From CAYTGM01 sp964437365 (GTDB lineage: Bacteria > Sumerlaeota > Sumerlaeia > SLMS01): a DNA stretch of 64,000 nt. A model generated the notes under the pieces. That model worked only from the letters and a program-made list of their open reading frames with translations. It made no database searches and was not told where the DNA came from. The position numbers were made by a program, and so were the translations under genes. This document shows positions 26,812-35,710 of the stretch, in pieces; position 1 is the first letter of the stretch; every line of letters begins with the position of its first letter. The stretch is from positions 7,289 through 71,288 of the forward strand of contig CAYTGM010000027.1 in assembly GCA_964437365.1 (NCBI GenBank). The letters run 5' to 3'.

Positions 26812-27705
26812 GTGGTATCAGAATCAGATGTGAGAGAAGCTCTGTGCGAGATCGGACGACGATCCTGGCAGAAAAACTATGTCGCCGCAAATGATGGGAA
26901 TTTCTCCTTTAGAATAGACGAGAACCGAGTTTTGTGTACGCCGACACAAATCTCAAAAGGGTTCATGTCACCAGAAGATCTCGTCGAAGTCGATCTCAAG
27001 GGAAATCAGCTCAGCGGGCGCCGGCGTCTTACCAGTGAAATCAGAATTCACCTGTTCGTCTATCGCTACCGACCCGACGTTTATTCCGTCGTCCACGTAC
27101 ATCCACCCCATGCTCTTGCCTTTGCATTGACACATACTGAGCTGCCTAAATGTGTTCTCCCCGAAGTGGAAGTCAATCTCAGCCAGGTCCCACTCGTCCC
27201 CTATGTCCAGGCGGGGACATGGGAGTTTGCAGAATCGATCGGACCCTGGGTGACGCAATACGACGCTTTTCTTCTCCGAAATCATGGAGCTTTAACGCTC
27301 GGCAAAGATCCTTTCGATGCCTACTACAAAATGGAGACACTTGACCAGTATTGCCGAATTCTACTGCTGGCAAAACAACTTGGAAACCTGAAAGAACTTG
27401 ATCAGAAACAGATGGAAGATCTGTTTCAACTGAAAGAGAAGTTTGGGGTACCTGATCCTCGAAAAAGTTCTCCGGCTGATGAACGTTGCGGAACGGGCGT
27501 CCCTCCGGTTCTCCCCTCAGCGAAAGACCTTAAAGAACCGTCGGTTCCCTTTCGGCCGCATTCCGGCCCTCTTATAGATGAACCAAAGATTGGTCAGGTT
27601 TCAGGCTGGCGAGAAGCTCCCGATAGAAATCCTCGGACTGATGCAGCAGCTGCTGATATGGATCAATTGGTTGACGAAGTGATGAGAAGGCTAAGGGGAA
27701 AATAA
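26812..27705 (+). CDS. Class II aldolase (fuculose/rhamnulose-phosphate type) with possible microcompartment targeting tail
   Basis: The protein is 297 residues. Residues 1-200 form a class II aldolase/adducin domain: GNFSFR at 30-34, catalytic Glu76 in TSEIRIH, zinc ligands His95 and His97 in HVHPPHA, and His158 in RNHGA. Such enzymes split L-fuculose- or L-rhamnulose-1-phosphate into lactaldehyde and DHAP. Usual length is 210-220. The extra 80 residues are a Pro-rich linker and a final amphipathic helix, ADMDQLVDEVMRRLRGK. That layout matches encapsulation peptides that load enzymes into bacterial microcompartments, as in the planctomycete-verrucomicrobial fucose/rhamnose type. No shell gene is in the window. 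The start is GTG with a weak ribosome-binding site. Confidence 0.88.
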   Translation: MVSESDVREALCEIGRRSWQKNYVAANDGNFSFRIDENRVLCTPTQISKGFMSPEDLVEVDLKGNQLSGRRRLTSEIRIHLFVYRYRPDVYSVVHVHPPHALAFALTHTELPKCVLPEVEVNLSQVPLVPYVQAGTWEFAESIGPWVTQYDAFLLRNHGALTLGKDPFDAYYKMETLDQYCRILLLAKQLGNLKELDQKQMEDLFQLKEKFGVPDPRKSSPADERCGTGVPPVLPSAKDLKEPSVPFRPHSGPLIDEPKIGQVSGWREAPDRNPRTDAAAADMDQLVDEVMRRLRGK

Positions 27706-27707
27706 GG

Positions 27708-27732
27708 ATGGGTCCTGAAAATCAGGACCCAT
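27708..27732 (+). terminator. Terminator hairpin after the aldolase gene
   Basis: An 11-bp perfect stem (27708-27718 with 27722-27732) with an AAA loop follows the stop codon directly. Only a short T-containing tail follows. Confidence 0.75.
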
Positions 27733-27737
27733 ATTCT

Positions 27738-27796
27738 CGTGTCTCCTACCGGGATAGACACGCGGGCTGACACCGGCGGACAAGCAGTGTTAGCCC
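27738..27796 (-). terminator. Paired hairpins at the end of the response regulator gene
   Basis: Two adjacent inverted repeats, 27738-27762 (CGTGTCT with AGACACG) and 27763-27796 (GGGCTGACAC with GTGTTAGCCC), lie at and just past the minus-strand stop. They probably end transcription or protect the 3' end. Confidence 0.5.
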
Positions 27797-28386
27797 CTCC
27801 ACAGACGTTTGTTGGCTTCCTCTTGTTTACGTATCTTCTCCATCACCTTTCGGCGGGCGATAAAGGTGGTATCCTGTTTACTGATTGATTCTGAGGGAAT
27901 AAGATGACCACGTCGATAAGACGCGGTAAGCTCAAGCTGACGAGCTAGATCTCTTCCTTGAACCGACTTGGACGGGTTCGGTGGATGGACTTCAAACTGA
28001 GTTGAAACGTTCTTCTTCAGTCTTTCTGGAGCAAAGGGTTTGGTAAGATACATCGTGGCTCCCAGGCGATAGCCATGTTTGATTTCTCCAGGAGCGTTTT
28101 TGGCGGATAGAACGATGATCGGCAGGTTGCTGGTTCTACGACTTCTTCTGAGCATTTCCAGCAACTGGTAGCCATTTAATTTTGGCATCATGATATCAAT
28201 GAGAAGTAGGTCGGGTTCAAATATATCCAGGATCTCATAAACGTCGACCGATTCGCTGAGACTTACAACGTCGTAATCATCTTCAAGAGATCGTCTGATC
28301 AGCTCGAGCATATCTTCATTATCGTCCACGGCCAGGATCCGCGGCTTTGTCTTGGTCTTAGTTTCTTCAATTTTAGCTGTTAACAT
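27790..28386 (-). CDS. Stand-alone response regulator receiver protein
   Basis: The protein is 198 residues from ATG at 28386, with GAGGTG four bases upstream; an ATG four codons earlier overlaps that site. The receiver domain (about 15-135) has the acidic pair DD at 21-22, phospho-acceptor Asp64 in LLIDIMMPKLNGY, the Ser of VLSAKN and Lys of YLTKPF. No output domain follows. A basic tail of about 60 residues without recognisable fold replaces it. No histidine kinase is adjacent, so the cognate partner lies elsewhere. It may act by protein contact, like CheY-type regulators. Confidence 0.9.
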   Translation of the reverse strand: MLTAKIEETKTKTKPRILAVDDNEDMLELIRRSLEDDYDVVSLSESVDVYEILDIFEPDLLLIDIMMPKLNGYQLLEMLRRSRRTSNLPIIVLSAKNAPGEIKHGYRLGATMYLTKPFAPERLKKNVSTQFEVHPPNPSKSVQGRDLARQLELTASYRRGHLIPSESISKQDTTFIARRKVMEKIRKQEEANKRLWRG

Positions 28387-28508
28387 TTTGCACCTCATTC
28401 ATAGAAGTTCCCAATGGTGAAGAGCGTCTCTCATACCAATAAAGAATGTGAACCTTATTTTTGAATTTAATTTGGAGCAGAACGTTATTCTAGAAATAGG
28501 ACAAAAAA

Positions 28509-28532
28509 AGAGACCGACGTAAATCGGTCTCT
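28509..28532 (-). terminator. Rho-independent terminator of the pdh operon
   Basis: On the minus strand a 9-bp perfect stem (28524-28532 with 28509-28517) is followed by seven T's, 30 bases after the pdhC stop. Confidence 0.92.
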
Positions 28533-28562
28533 CTTAATAAGTATTCGAATGGATCTTACGAT

Positions 28563-29861
28563 TTAGACTAGCAGGAGAAGGGGCTCCTCAAGGCAGTTCT
28601 TCAAATCACGCAGGTATTCGGCACCAACAGCACCGTCAACAACTCGGTGATCACAGCTCATGGTGATGGTCATCACCTTTGCAGCAACCAACTCACCGTC
28701 TTCAATAACCGGGCGCTCATCCATCGATCCAACAGCCAGAATACTTGATTCCGGTGGGTTTACAATCGCATTGAACTGCTTGATTCCGAACATCCCAAGG
28801 TTGCTGAGAGTCTGAACGCCCCCACTCATGTCTTCAGCAGAGAGCTTACGATCTCGAGCCAACTTCGCCAGGCGACGTAATTCGTTTGAGATATCGATCA
28901 CGCCAAGAGCATGAGCGTTACGAATCACGGGAGTCAGGAGACCTTCATCGATGGCAACAGCAACGCTGATGTGTCCGGCACCGAGAACGTTTAATTGATC
29001 ACCGCCCCACTGACTCCTGATCGGTTGATGTTTCATGGCGAGCATACCCATCGCTTTGATCAGAAAGTGCGTCACTGTTACTTTAGAGTCGGGGTAGAGG
29101 TTGCGGATCTGCGACACGGCGTCGAGCAAGCGCTCGCCCCTCACGTCGACAGTCAGCTGAAAATGAGGAACCTGCTGCTTTGATTCGACCAGACGACGAG
29201 CAATCGTCTGTCTCATTCCTGAAAGCTTGATGGTTTCCTCGGGTAGCGTTGCCCCAAGAGCCGGAGATGGAGAGGAGGCTGAAGTGGTGGCTTTCAGCGA
29301 AGATGGATCCTGAATCGCTTTTTCGACATCCTTTTTCACGACGCGCCCATTAGGGCCTGAGCCGGAAATCTGTTCGACATCGATTCCAGCATCTTCCGCC
29401 ATTTTCCTGGCCAGAGGAGAAACAAACTGGCGTCCAGAGTCACCTGATGACTTGCTGGCAGGTGCTGCTGGAGGGGGAGTATGGCTCGACTTTTCTGGAG
29501 CTGCCTCCGTTGCTTTTTGTCCCTGCTTCTCTTCAGACTTTTCTGGTTTCTCGGACTTATCAGACTTTTCTTCTGTCTTCGGCGCGCCTCCATTGTCTTT
29601 GCTGAAGCCGCTGATGTCTTCGCCCTCTTCACCGATTACCATGAGGAGCGATTCAACAGGAACTCGGTCTCCTTCATCGACATAGATCTTGAGGACTTTA
29701 CCGTCATCGAAGCTTTCCTGCTCCATGACAGCTTTATCAGTTTCTATTTCGGCGATCGCCATACCACTTGAAACTTCGTCGCCTTCTTTTACTAACCACT
29801 TTACAATCGTTCCTTCTGTCATTGTCGGTGACAGCTGGAGGAGATTTACAGGGGATGCCAT
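28563..29861 (-). CDS. pdhC: Dihydrolipoamide acetyltransferase (pyruvate dehydrogenase E2)
   Basis: The protein is 432 residues. A single lipoyl domain (1-80) carries Lys43 in EIETDKAVME as the lipoylation site. An Ala/Pro/Lys-Glu linker follows, then the peripheral subunit-binding domain (about 136-172: FVSPLARKMAEDAGIDVEQI). The catalytic domain ends with SCDHRVVDGAVGAEYL, with His405 and Asp409 catalytic. E2 forms the core of the complex and transfers acetyl groups to CoA. GGAAGAG precedes the ATG. It is last in pdhA-pdhB-pdhC. No E3 gene follows; a terminator does. Confidence 0.95.
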   Translation of the reverse strand: MASPVNLLQLSPTMTEGTIVKWLVKEGDEVSSGMAIAEIETDKAVMEQESFDDGKVLKIYVDEGDRVPVESLLMVIGEEGEDISGFSKDNGGAPKTEEKSDKSEKPEKSEEKQGQKATEAAPEKSSHTPPPAAPASKSSGDSGRQFVSPLARKMAEDAGIDVEQISGSGPNGRVVKKDVEKAIQDPSSLKATTSASSPSPALGATLPEETIKLSGMRQTIARRLVESKQQVPHFQLTVDVRGERLLDAVSQIRNLYPDSKVTVTHFLIKAMGMLAMKHQPIRSQWGGDQLNVLGAGHISVAVAIDEGLLTPVIRNAHALGVIDISNELRRLAKLARDRKLSAEDMSGGVQTLSNLGMFGIKQFNAIVNPPESSILAVGSMDERPVIEDGELVAAKVMTITMSCDHRVVDGAVGAEYLRDLKNCLEEPLLLLV

Positions 29862-29896
29862 CTATAACTCTTCCTTTCCGTAGGCGTACTCACTCA

Positions 29897-30883
29897 TCAA
29901 TTCACGTAACAGACGTTCTTAACCGCTTCCACGACACTTTCAGGACTTGGAATCACTTCGTCTTCAAGGTTCTTCGCGTAAGGCATGGGGACATCCAGAT
30001 GGCTGACACGTTCGATCGGAGCATCCAGGTAATCGAACCCATGAGTATAGACCTGTTCAGAGATCCACGCGCCAACACTTGCCTGTGGCCAGCTCTCTTC
30101 AACGAGAACCATACGATTTGTCTTCTTGATTGAATTCAGAATAGACTCAAGATCAAGAGGGCGAAGAGTTCTTGGGTCAACAACCTCTACTTTGATTCCT
30201 TCTTCTGCGAGTCGTTCAACGGCAGGTCTTACGGCATGAGTCCACATACGTCCGTAAGTGACGATCGTACAGTCAGTCCCTTCAACTTTCACATCCGCTT
30301 CTCCGATAGGAAGGACGTAATCCTCATCTTCGGGGACTTCTTCTTTGTAGTTATAAAGTTTTTCCGATTCCATAAAGATGACAGGGTCAGGATCGCGTAT
30401 AGCTGCTTTCAAGAGTCCTTTTGCATCTGCTGGTGTGGAAGGCATGATGACTTTAAGCCCTGGAATGTGTACATACTGCTGTTCAAGTGCCTGGCTGTGC
30501 TGGGCTGCCAGTGATCCGCCGGCTCCATTAGGACCACGAAGGACCATAGGAACAGCGAACTGTCCACCGGACATGTAGCGCAGCTTTGCCATATTATTAA
30601 TAACCTGGTCGAGCGCCAGAATGGAAAAGTTAAATGTCATGACTTCGATAATCGGACGCAGGCCAACGTGTGCAGCGCCTACACCCAGACCGACAAAACT
30701 ATTCTCCGTAATCGGAGCATCTATCACTCGTTCTTTTCCGAAGCGATCCATCAGTCCCTGACTGACTTTATAGGCACCGTGATACTGACCCACCTCTTCA
30801 CCCATGAGAAATATGCGGTCATCTTTCTCCATCTCTTCCATCAGGGCCTGGTTCAATGCCTCACGAAACGTAATTTCTGCCAT
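29897..30883 (-). CDS. pdhB: Pyruvate dehydrogenase E1 component beta subunit
   Basis: The protein is 328 residues from ATG at 30883, preceded by AGAGGTAG at a good distance; the frame is open nine codons further. Family marks are ITFREALNQALMEEMEKDDR, FLMGEEVGQYHGAYKVSQGL, and LALDQVINNMAKLRYMSGGQ. The C-terminal transketolase domain has VVDPRTLRPLDLESI. With E1-alpha it decarboxylates pyruvate using thiamine diphosphate and acetylates the lipoyl arm of E2. It is separated by short gaps from pdhA and pdhC. Confidence 0.96.
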   Translation of the reverse strand: MAEITFREALNQALMEEMEKDDRIFLMGEEVGQYHGAYKVSQGLMDRFGKERVIDAPITENSFVGLGVGAAHVGLRPIIEVMTFNFSILALDQVINNMAKLRYMSGGQFAVPMVLRGPNGAGGSLAAQHSQALEQQYVHIPGLKVIMPSTPADAKGLLKAAIRDPDPVIFMESEKLYNYKEEVPEDEDYVLPIGEADVKVEGTDCTIVTYGRMWTHAVRPAVERLAEEGIKVEVVDPRTLRPLDLESILNSIKKTNRMVLVEESWPQASVGAWISEQVYTHGFDYLDAPIERVSHLDVPMPYAKNLEDEVIPSPESVVEAVKNVCYVN

Positions 30884-30955
30884 CTTTTCTACCTCTTCTT
30901 TAATTCCCAATCTTAGTAGATGTTCTTCTCTTTACGGTATTGCAAAAACGTCTGG

Positions 30956-32041
30956 TTAAATGCCGCCATACTCATCGTAAGGGAAAGCATATTTGCTTGG
31001 GTTGACGTCTGGTCCCGGATAACCAGGGTAGTTCGCATAGACGTGCGTGTGTATATCCGACTGAGGGGGGAAATCTGATTCTTCTGCAAATTTGATCGAT
31101 TCAGCGACTTCCTCTTTGATTTCGTCTTCGTACTCTTTAACGAGCTCATCTGTGACCACATCAGGGTACGCTTCTTTCAGCATGTCGATAGGGTCTTTCA
31201 GTTTCCACTCATTGACCTCATCTTTATCACGGTAGGTCGTTGCAGGGTCAGACATTGAGTGGCCGCGATATCGATAGCAGACCATTTCAACGAAAGAAGG
31301 TTGATTGTTCTCTCTCGCATCCTTAATCGCTTTTGACATGGTTTCGTGGACATCATGTATATCCATGCCGTTCACGCGGTATCCGGGGATCTTGTAGGCA
31401 TCTTCTGTTCTCTTATAGAGTTCAGGCTGAGCACAGGATCTCTCAACAGAAGTTCCCATCCCGTAAATGTTGTTCTCAACTACGAAGACTGCGGGGAGCT
31501 TCCACAGACCACACATGTTCAGTGTTTCGTGGAATGTTCCCTGGTTGACGGCAGCATCGCCCATAAAGCAGACGGCGACGGCTCCCTCATTTCTATACTT
31601 GCTTGCAAAGGCCACTCCTCCAGCCAGTGGAGTGTGACCACCAACGATACCGTTCCCTCCCATGTAGCGATTCTTACCGTTGTAAAAGTGCATGGAGCCG
31701 CCTTTTCCTTTTGAGGAGCCGGTCGTTCTCATGAACAGCTCTGCCATGACTTCATTGGCAGGAATGCCCCAGAGGAGCGCATGGCCATGATCACGGTAAG
31801 TGGTGAACATATAATCGAGGCCGATTTCCATGGCGTGGTAAGTCCCCACGACAACGGCCTCCTGGCCGATATAGAGATGACAGAACCCGGAGAATTTCTT
31901 CATCTGGTACTGCTGACCCGTTTTCTCTTCGAATCGGCGAATCAACAGCATCTGGCGGTACATTTCTTTTACCTGCTCAGGTGCCAGTTTCTTCGAGGTC
32001 TGGTTGGAAGATGACTTCCCTTTCTGCTTGGTCGGAGACAT
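30956..32041 (-). CDS. pdhA: Pyruvate dehydrogenase E1 component alpha subunit
   Basis: The protein is 361 residues. It has RRFEEKTGQQYQMKK, FCHLYIGQEAVVVG, YRDHGHALLWG, and the regulatory-loop sequence YRYRGHSMSDPATTYR. The thiamine-diphosphate motif reads GDAAVNQGTFHE and ends with VVENN, the accepted form of GDGx(~25)NN in this subunit. GGAAGG lies upstream of ATG. It is the first gene of the pdh operon. The Lys/Ser/Gln-rich first 20 residues are variable in the family. Confidence 0.96.
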   Translation of the reverse strand: MSPTKQKGKSSSNQTSKKLAPEQVKEMYRQMLLIRRFEEKTGQQYQMKKFSGFCHLYIGQEAVVVGTYHAMEIGLDYMFTTYRDHGHALLWGIPANEVMAELFMRTTGSSKGKGGSMHFYNGKNRYMGGNGIVGGHTPLAGGVAFASKYRNEGAVAVCFMGDAAVNQGTFHETLNMCGLWKLPAVFVVENNIYGMGTSVERSCAQPELYKRTEDAYKIPGYRVNGMDIHDVHETMSKAIKDARENNQPSFVEMVCYRYRGHSMSDPATTYRDKDEVNEWKLKDPIDMLKEAYPDVVTDELVKEYEDEIKEEVAESIKFAEESDFPPQSDIHTHVYANYPGYPGPDVNPSKYAFPYDEYGGI

Positions 32042-32351
32042 GAAACATCCTTCCCATTGAGATGATGTAAGAGGCAGAGGTAATGTGAAGTGATATTACC
32101 CGGTCTCAATCGTTAGCGAGAGACGCGCCTTCGGTCGTTCGCATCGCGCGAGGCCGAGGTTCTTACAAACACTCACTGGCAAGGCAATGCGATAATTCAG
32201 GGAAACCCCCTTTTTAACGGTCAAACCCATGAATGGCTTCATGGAAAGTCCTCTGCGTGTAGATTTTGCCCGTTAATGCGACTTTAGGCTCGCAATCTGC
32301 CTCCCTTCTCGATATCTGGGAAGGTATCAAACACCTTCCTGAGAGAGAATT
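32042..32351. other. Intergenic region between divergent pdhA and DUF1338 genes
   Basis: About 310 bases with several short GC-rich inverted repeats around 32105-32160. No gene, tRNA or clear promoter was recognised, though the pdh promoter must lie here. Confidence 0.5.
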
Positions 32352-33158
32352 ATGAAAATTGAAGAATTCCTTGAGAAACTTTGGGCGGATTACTCACAGA
32401 TCGCTCCGAATGCTGCCAGACTCAGAGCAAAATTAGGCGAAATAGAACCTAATATCAGTAATGACCACATTGCTTTTCGAACCTATGATCGAGCGCCTCT
32501 GAACCTCGACAGACTTCAAGAGCACGTCCTCGCTCTTGGATACAAACCTTTCCAGCCCTACGATTTCGAGGAGAAAAAACTCCGGGCCTTTGGGTACACC
32601 CATCCGGAAGGGTATCCACGCATTTTTCTCAGCGAGCTGCGGACGAAAGACTTCAGCCCTCAATTGAATCAGGTTGTTGATGATCTCCTGGCGCAGGTGG
32701 AGTCCTCGCAAGCTAAGGACATTTCAATACTCTGGGGAGGCAGGCCATGGTCTTCGCCATCAGTTGAGGTCTATGATAACCTCCTGAAGGAAAGTGAGTA
32801 TGCCGCATGGGTCGCTGCCTTTGGAATCAGGGCGAATCACTTTACGATCAGTATTAACTCGCTGGAAACTTTTTCTGACTTTCCCTCATTTCTCACATGG
32901 GTTGAGAAGCAGGGCTATGAACTCAATACATCGGGCGGAAGAATCAAAGGCTCTCCAACTGTCCAGCTTGAACAGGCATCCACCCGGGCCGACGTCGTTC
33001 CCGTAAAGTTTGCTGATGGTGTTGTGAAGGACATACCAAGCTGCTATTATGAGTTTGCAAAGAGATACCCCGACGAAAGCGGAAACCTGTATGAGGGATT
33101 CGTTGCCGCAAGCGCGGATAAGATCTTTGAATCGACAAATGTCAATATGGGTAATTAA
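32352..33158 (+). CDS. DUF1338 family protein (2-oxoadipate dioxygenase/decarboxylase-like)
   Basis: The protein is 268 residues with no signal peptide. It matches the DUF1338 pattern: NDHIAFRTYDRAPLNL with His39, FGYTHPEGYPRIFLSEL, and RANHFTISIN with His163, then IPSCYYEFAKR near the end. The two histidines and a later acidic residue would hold iron in a vicinal-oxygen-chelate-type fold. Members (YdcJ/HglS) convert 2-oxoadipate to D-2-hydroxyglutarate in lysine breakdown. Neighbours do not belong to lysine catabolism, so the exact substrate is unproven. GAGAGA precedes the ATG. Confidence 0.85.
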   Translation: MKIEEFLEKLWADYSQIAPNAARLRAKLGEIEPNISNDHIAFRTYDRAPLNLDRLQEHVLALGYKPFQPYDFEEKKLRAFGYTHPEGYPRIFLSELRTKDFSPQLNQVVDDLLAQVESSQAKDISILWGGRPWSSPSVEVYDNLLKESEYAAWVAAFGIRANHFTISINSLETFSDFPSFLTWVEKQGYELNTSGGRIKGSPTVQLEQASTRADVVPVKFADGVVKDIPSCYYEFAKRYPDESGNLYEGFVAASADKIFESTNVNMGN

Positions 33159-33184
33159 TTCAGGGGGGGGGAGGGTAGCTTCGC

Positions 33185-33520
33185 TTAACGAATCATCCCA
33201 TCGACGGGTCGCTTTTCTTTATCTTCTACCGATTCAAAGAATTCCCGCTGATCAAGTGATCGTTCACGAAGATAGCTCTCCTGTGGTCCACTGCGGCCAA
33301 GAGCCAGTGCAAGCATGGATTTCAGACCTTTCCAGTCTGATTTCCGCTTCTGAATCTTGCGTGTCTCACGAACTTCCAGAACCTGCATATTGCTTTCTTC
33401 TGCTTCTTTAACAGAAGGCCACCAGTCGACTCGTTCTGCGCCGGAAGTCTTGTCTTTCGTAACGAGAAGCACTTTCTCGTCAGAAACTTCGTGAATACCA
33501 GGTCTTCTAAATGTCGACAT
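33185..33520 (-). CDS. Small hypothetical protein
   Basis: The protein is 111 residues, highly charged, with no signal peptide or membrane segment and no family that I recognise. It begins MSTFRRPGIHEVSDEKVLLV. A Lys/Arg-rich middle (RETRKIQKRKSDWKG) precedes an acidic end. It lies 119 bases downstream of the peroxiredoxin gene on the same strand. Coding is plausible from codon use and from the lack of any competing frame. Only a weak GGAA lies upstream. Confidence 0.5.
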   Translation of the reverse strand: MSTFRRPGIHEVSDEKVLLVTKDKTSGAERVDWWPSVKEAEESNMQVLEVRETRKIQKRKSDWKGLKSMLALALGRSGPQESYLRERSLDQREFFESVEDKEKRPVDGMIR

Positions 33521-33639
33521 AACGTCAGGTTCCGTAAATTCAGGAGGATGAGGGTTCAGGCGAACCGGGGTAGATCGAGTCTGTTTCTCCGTTGGAAGTC
33601 AAGAGGAAGAGCAGCCCAACCAGATTACGCCGTTCCAGA

Positions 33640-34206
33640 TTACGAACTTTTCAGGCTGGCAAGAATAGCGGAATTTGCGGGCATACCCCTTTCGGCGAAA
33701 ACTATTTTACCACTCTTGTCGATCACATAAACCGTTCGCTTGGTGATTCCCATTAAGCCTCGGCAACCGAAGGAGCGAATAATCTCTCCGCTCTCGTCCA
33801 CAAGAAGGGGGAAGGGGAAGTTATATTTCGATGCAAAATCGGAATGTGATTCCTGATCCGCGGGATTCACTCCGAAGACGACTGTCTCTTCATCTTCAAA
33901 GTTCGACCAATCATCACGGATGGCGCAAAGTTGCTTGGTACATCCTGGGGTATTGTTACCCGGATAGAAAACAAGGACTACATTCTTCTTATCTTTGAAA
34001 TCTGACAAAGCGACCGAGTTTCCCTCATGATCTTTTCCCTTAAATTCTGGTGCCTCATCTCCAACGGAGAGCATTTCTGATGTGTCACGCATTTCGTTGT
34101 CCTCATTCTTTGAGCCGCTTCCTTCGGGAACTCGGCTGATACAGCTTGTTATTGTCAGGAGTGAAAGAAACATGGACATAATAAGGGGGGATTTCCAGAT
34201 CTGCAT
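33640..34206 (-). CDS. bcp: Peroxiredoxin of the BCP/AhpC-TSA type, predicted lipoprotein
   Basis: The protein is 188 residues. A signal peptide ends in the lipobox-like LTITSC, with Cys22 the probable lipidated residue. A linker of about 25 Ser/Glu/Asn-rich residues follows. The thioredoxin-fold domain has FYPGNNTPGCTKQLCAIRD: Cys89 is the peroxidatic cysteine and Cys94 the likely resolving one, as in bacterioferritin comigratory proteins. It reduces peroxides with thiol donors. Export as a lipoprotein would place it in the periplasm; most BCPs are cytoplasmic. Confidence 0.88.
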   Translation of the reverse strand: MQIWKSPLIMSMFLSLLTITSCISRVPEGSGSKNEDNEMRDTSEMLSVGDEAPEFKGKDHEGNSVALSDFKDKKNVVLVFYPGNNTPGCTKQLCAIRDDWSNFEDEETVVFGVNPADQESHSDFASKYNFPFPLLVDESGEIIRSFGCRGLMGITKRTVYVIDKSGKIVFAERGMPANSAILASLKSS

Positions 34207-34326
34207 TGTGCTTCTATATACCTTTATAAGAGGGTTGGGCTTTTCAGAGTTGATGCCTCAACCATTGTCAATAGCTAGAGGGAGCAACTATTAAACCAGA
34301 AATGCAAGGTACAGAATTAACCCGTT

Positions 34327-35613
34327 ATGGAACCAGCACACGGTGATCACACTCAGGAGATAGAAAAGGCCTGGAGACGCATCTTTCTTCTCATTGCAGG
34401 CTTTCTTCTGGTCATCATCGGGACAAGCCTCTGGATCAATTACAGACCGGTCGATTCTTCCAAGTCATCCAATGAATGGACGATGGCAGCAGAAGAAGCT
34501 CTGAAGCAGGACCCTCTGATCAATGGTCTCCAAAATCTTATCAATGCTCTGAAGCTTATGGACAGTGCACTTGTCTTGGACAATGAACAAGTCCTCGAGG
34601 GTATGGATACACGGGAGAAAATTCAGGGTAACATCACTTTACTCGACGAGATTTTTAAAAGAAACGAAAGAGTTGTTTCTGAGGTAAAAAAAGCAGCCAT
34701 CGTGGAACGATTTCAACTTCCACCCACTGCTGGGTACGGAGTTGAAGCTCCTCGACCTTCCATAGAACAATTACGCTCCCTGATGCTTATTCTGGACGCC
34801 AATGCAAAAAGGCTTATATACGAAGAAAAGTATGATGAGGCACAACAGAGATATATTGAGCTGGCACTTCTCGGAGCCCGTCTAACTGCTAATCGTGATC
34901 ACGCGTCGCTGACAACTCATCTTGCAGGTATTGAATTTGTCGAATATGCATCACGAGGTATTCTTCTCTCATTCACAGATAGAATGCCGCTGGATAAACG
35001 TAGAAGACTGGCATCTCAAATGTTCCTCATAGAGCAGGGCTATACTCCCGTCAAAGAGGCAGTTCTCGCTGAAGCAGACTTCTTTCATCTTGAGATGATC
35101 GATGTCATTGACGGAAAAAAGAGCTTCGCTGAAGTTATACAATACTATGACCCCGATGTTTCCGCCAGGGAAGCAGCAGAAATGGCCAGTGCACTTGGCT
35201 CTTATTTACCAACATTCGAACAGGAAAATTCAAGAGTCTGGATTGTTGCCGAGCCTTTGATGGATATACAGCCTCCGTCATCCATGATGATTAATCGGAA
35301 TTGGTTTGAAGAACAGTCATCAAACAGAATTGTTCACCTTCAAATGACAGACATTTCTAAGTTGCTCATCCGAGAATGTATAATGATCGCTCGCTGGCGA
35401 ATTATTCAGCGGATACTTGATACCAAAGGAGACGTTCGGAAAGATCTCATCGACCCATTTTCTGGAGAGCCCTTTATCGAGCTGACTCCGACAGCCTTCT
35501 GCTCCATCGGACCAGATGAGGTCTTTTCAGATGGACAGCCGCTTCAACGGGATGAGGAGGGCAATTTGACTTCTGGGGATATATGTGTACTCCTGCCGCC
35601 CTGGCAGGAGTGA
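34327..35613 (+). CDS. Membrane-anchored protein of unknown function
   Basis: The protein is 428 residues with one transmembrane helix at about 19-37 (IFLLIAGFLLVIIGTSLWI) and the rest probably periplasmic. The body is helix-rich and acidic, without catalytic motif. The end holds DPFSGEPFIE followed by FCSIGPDEVFSDG. A closing module of the type D-P-F-S/T-G-x-P with 'SxGPD' is common in uncharacterised planctomycete-like membrane proteins. This points to lineage more than to function. Single gene; the next gene starts about 100 bases later. Confidence 0.75.
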   Translation: MEPAHGDHTQEIEKAWRRIFLLIAGFLLVIIGTSLWINYRPVDSSKSSNEWTMAAEEALKQDPLINGLQNLINALKLMDSALVLDNEQVLEGMDTREKIQGNITLLDEIFKRNERVVSEVKKAAIVERFQLPPTAGYGVEAPRPSIEQLRSLMLILDANAKRLIYEEKYDEAQQRYIELALLGARLTANRDHASLTTHLAGIEFVEYASRGILLSFTDRMPLDKRRRLASQMFLIEQGYTPVKEAVLAEADFFHLEMIDVIDGKKSFAEVIQYYDPDVSAREAAEMASALGSYLPTFEQENSRVWIVAEPLMDIQPPSSMMINRNWFEEQSSNRIVHLQMTDISKLLIRECIMIARWRIIQRILDTKGDVRKDLIDPFSGEPFIELTPTAFCSIGPDEVFSDGQPLQRDEEGNLTSGDICVLLPPWQE

Positions 35614-35710
35614 GATCGATCACACCGAGATGGAACTTTTTGCTTTGCGCTCACGGGCTGGATACAAAAGGTTCCGACGCGCTACTCATTTTGAAAGCGA
35701 GCCTTAACTC

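Noticed and set aside
30913..31161. 82-codon frame overlapping the end of pdhA
   Set aside because: Another frame of pdhA; lysine/serine-rich without support.
32101..32165. GC-rich inverted sequence resembling a tRNA
   Set aside because: No cloverleaf, anticodon arm or TTCRA T-loop could be built.
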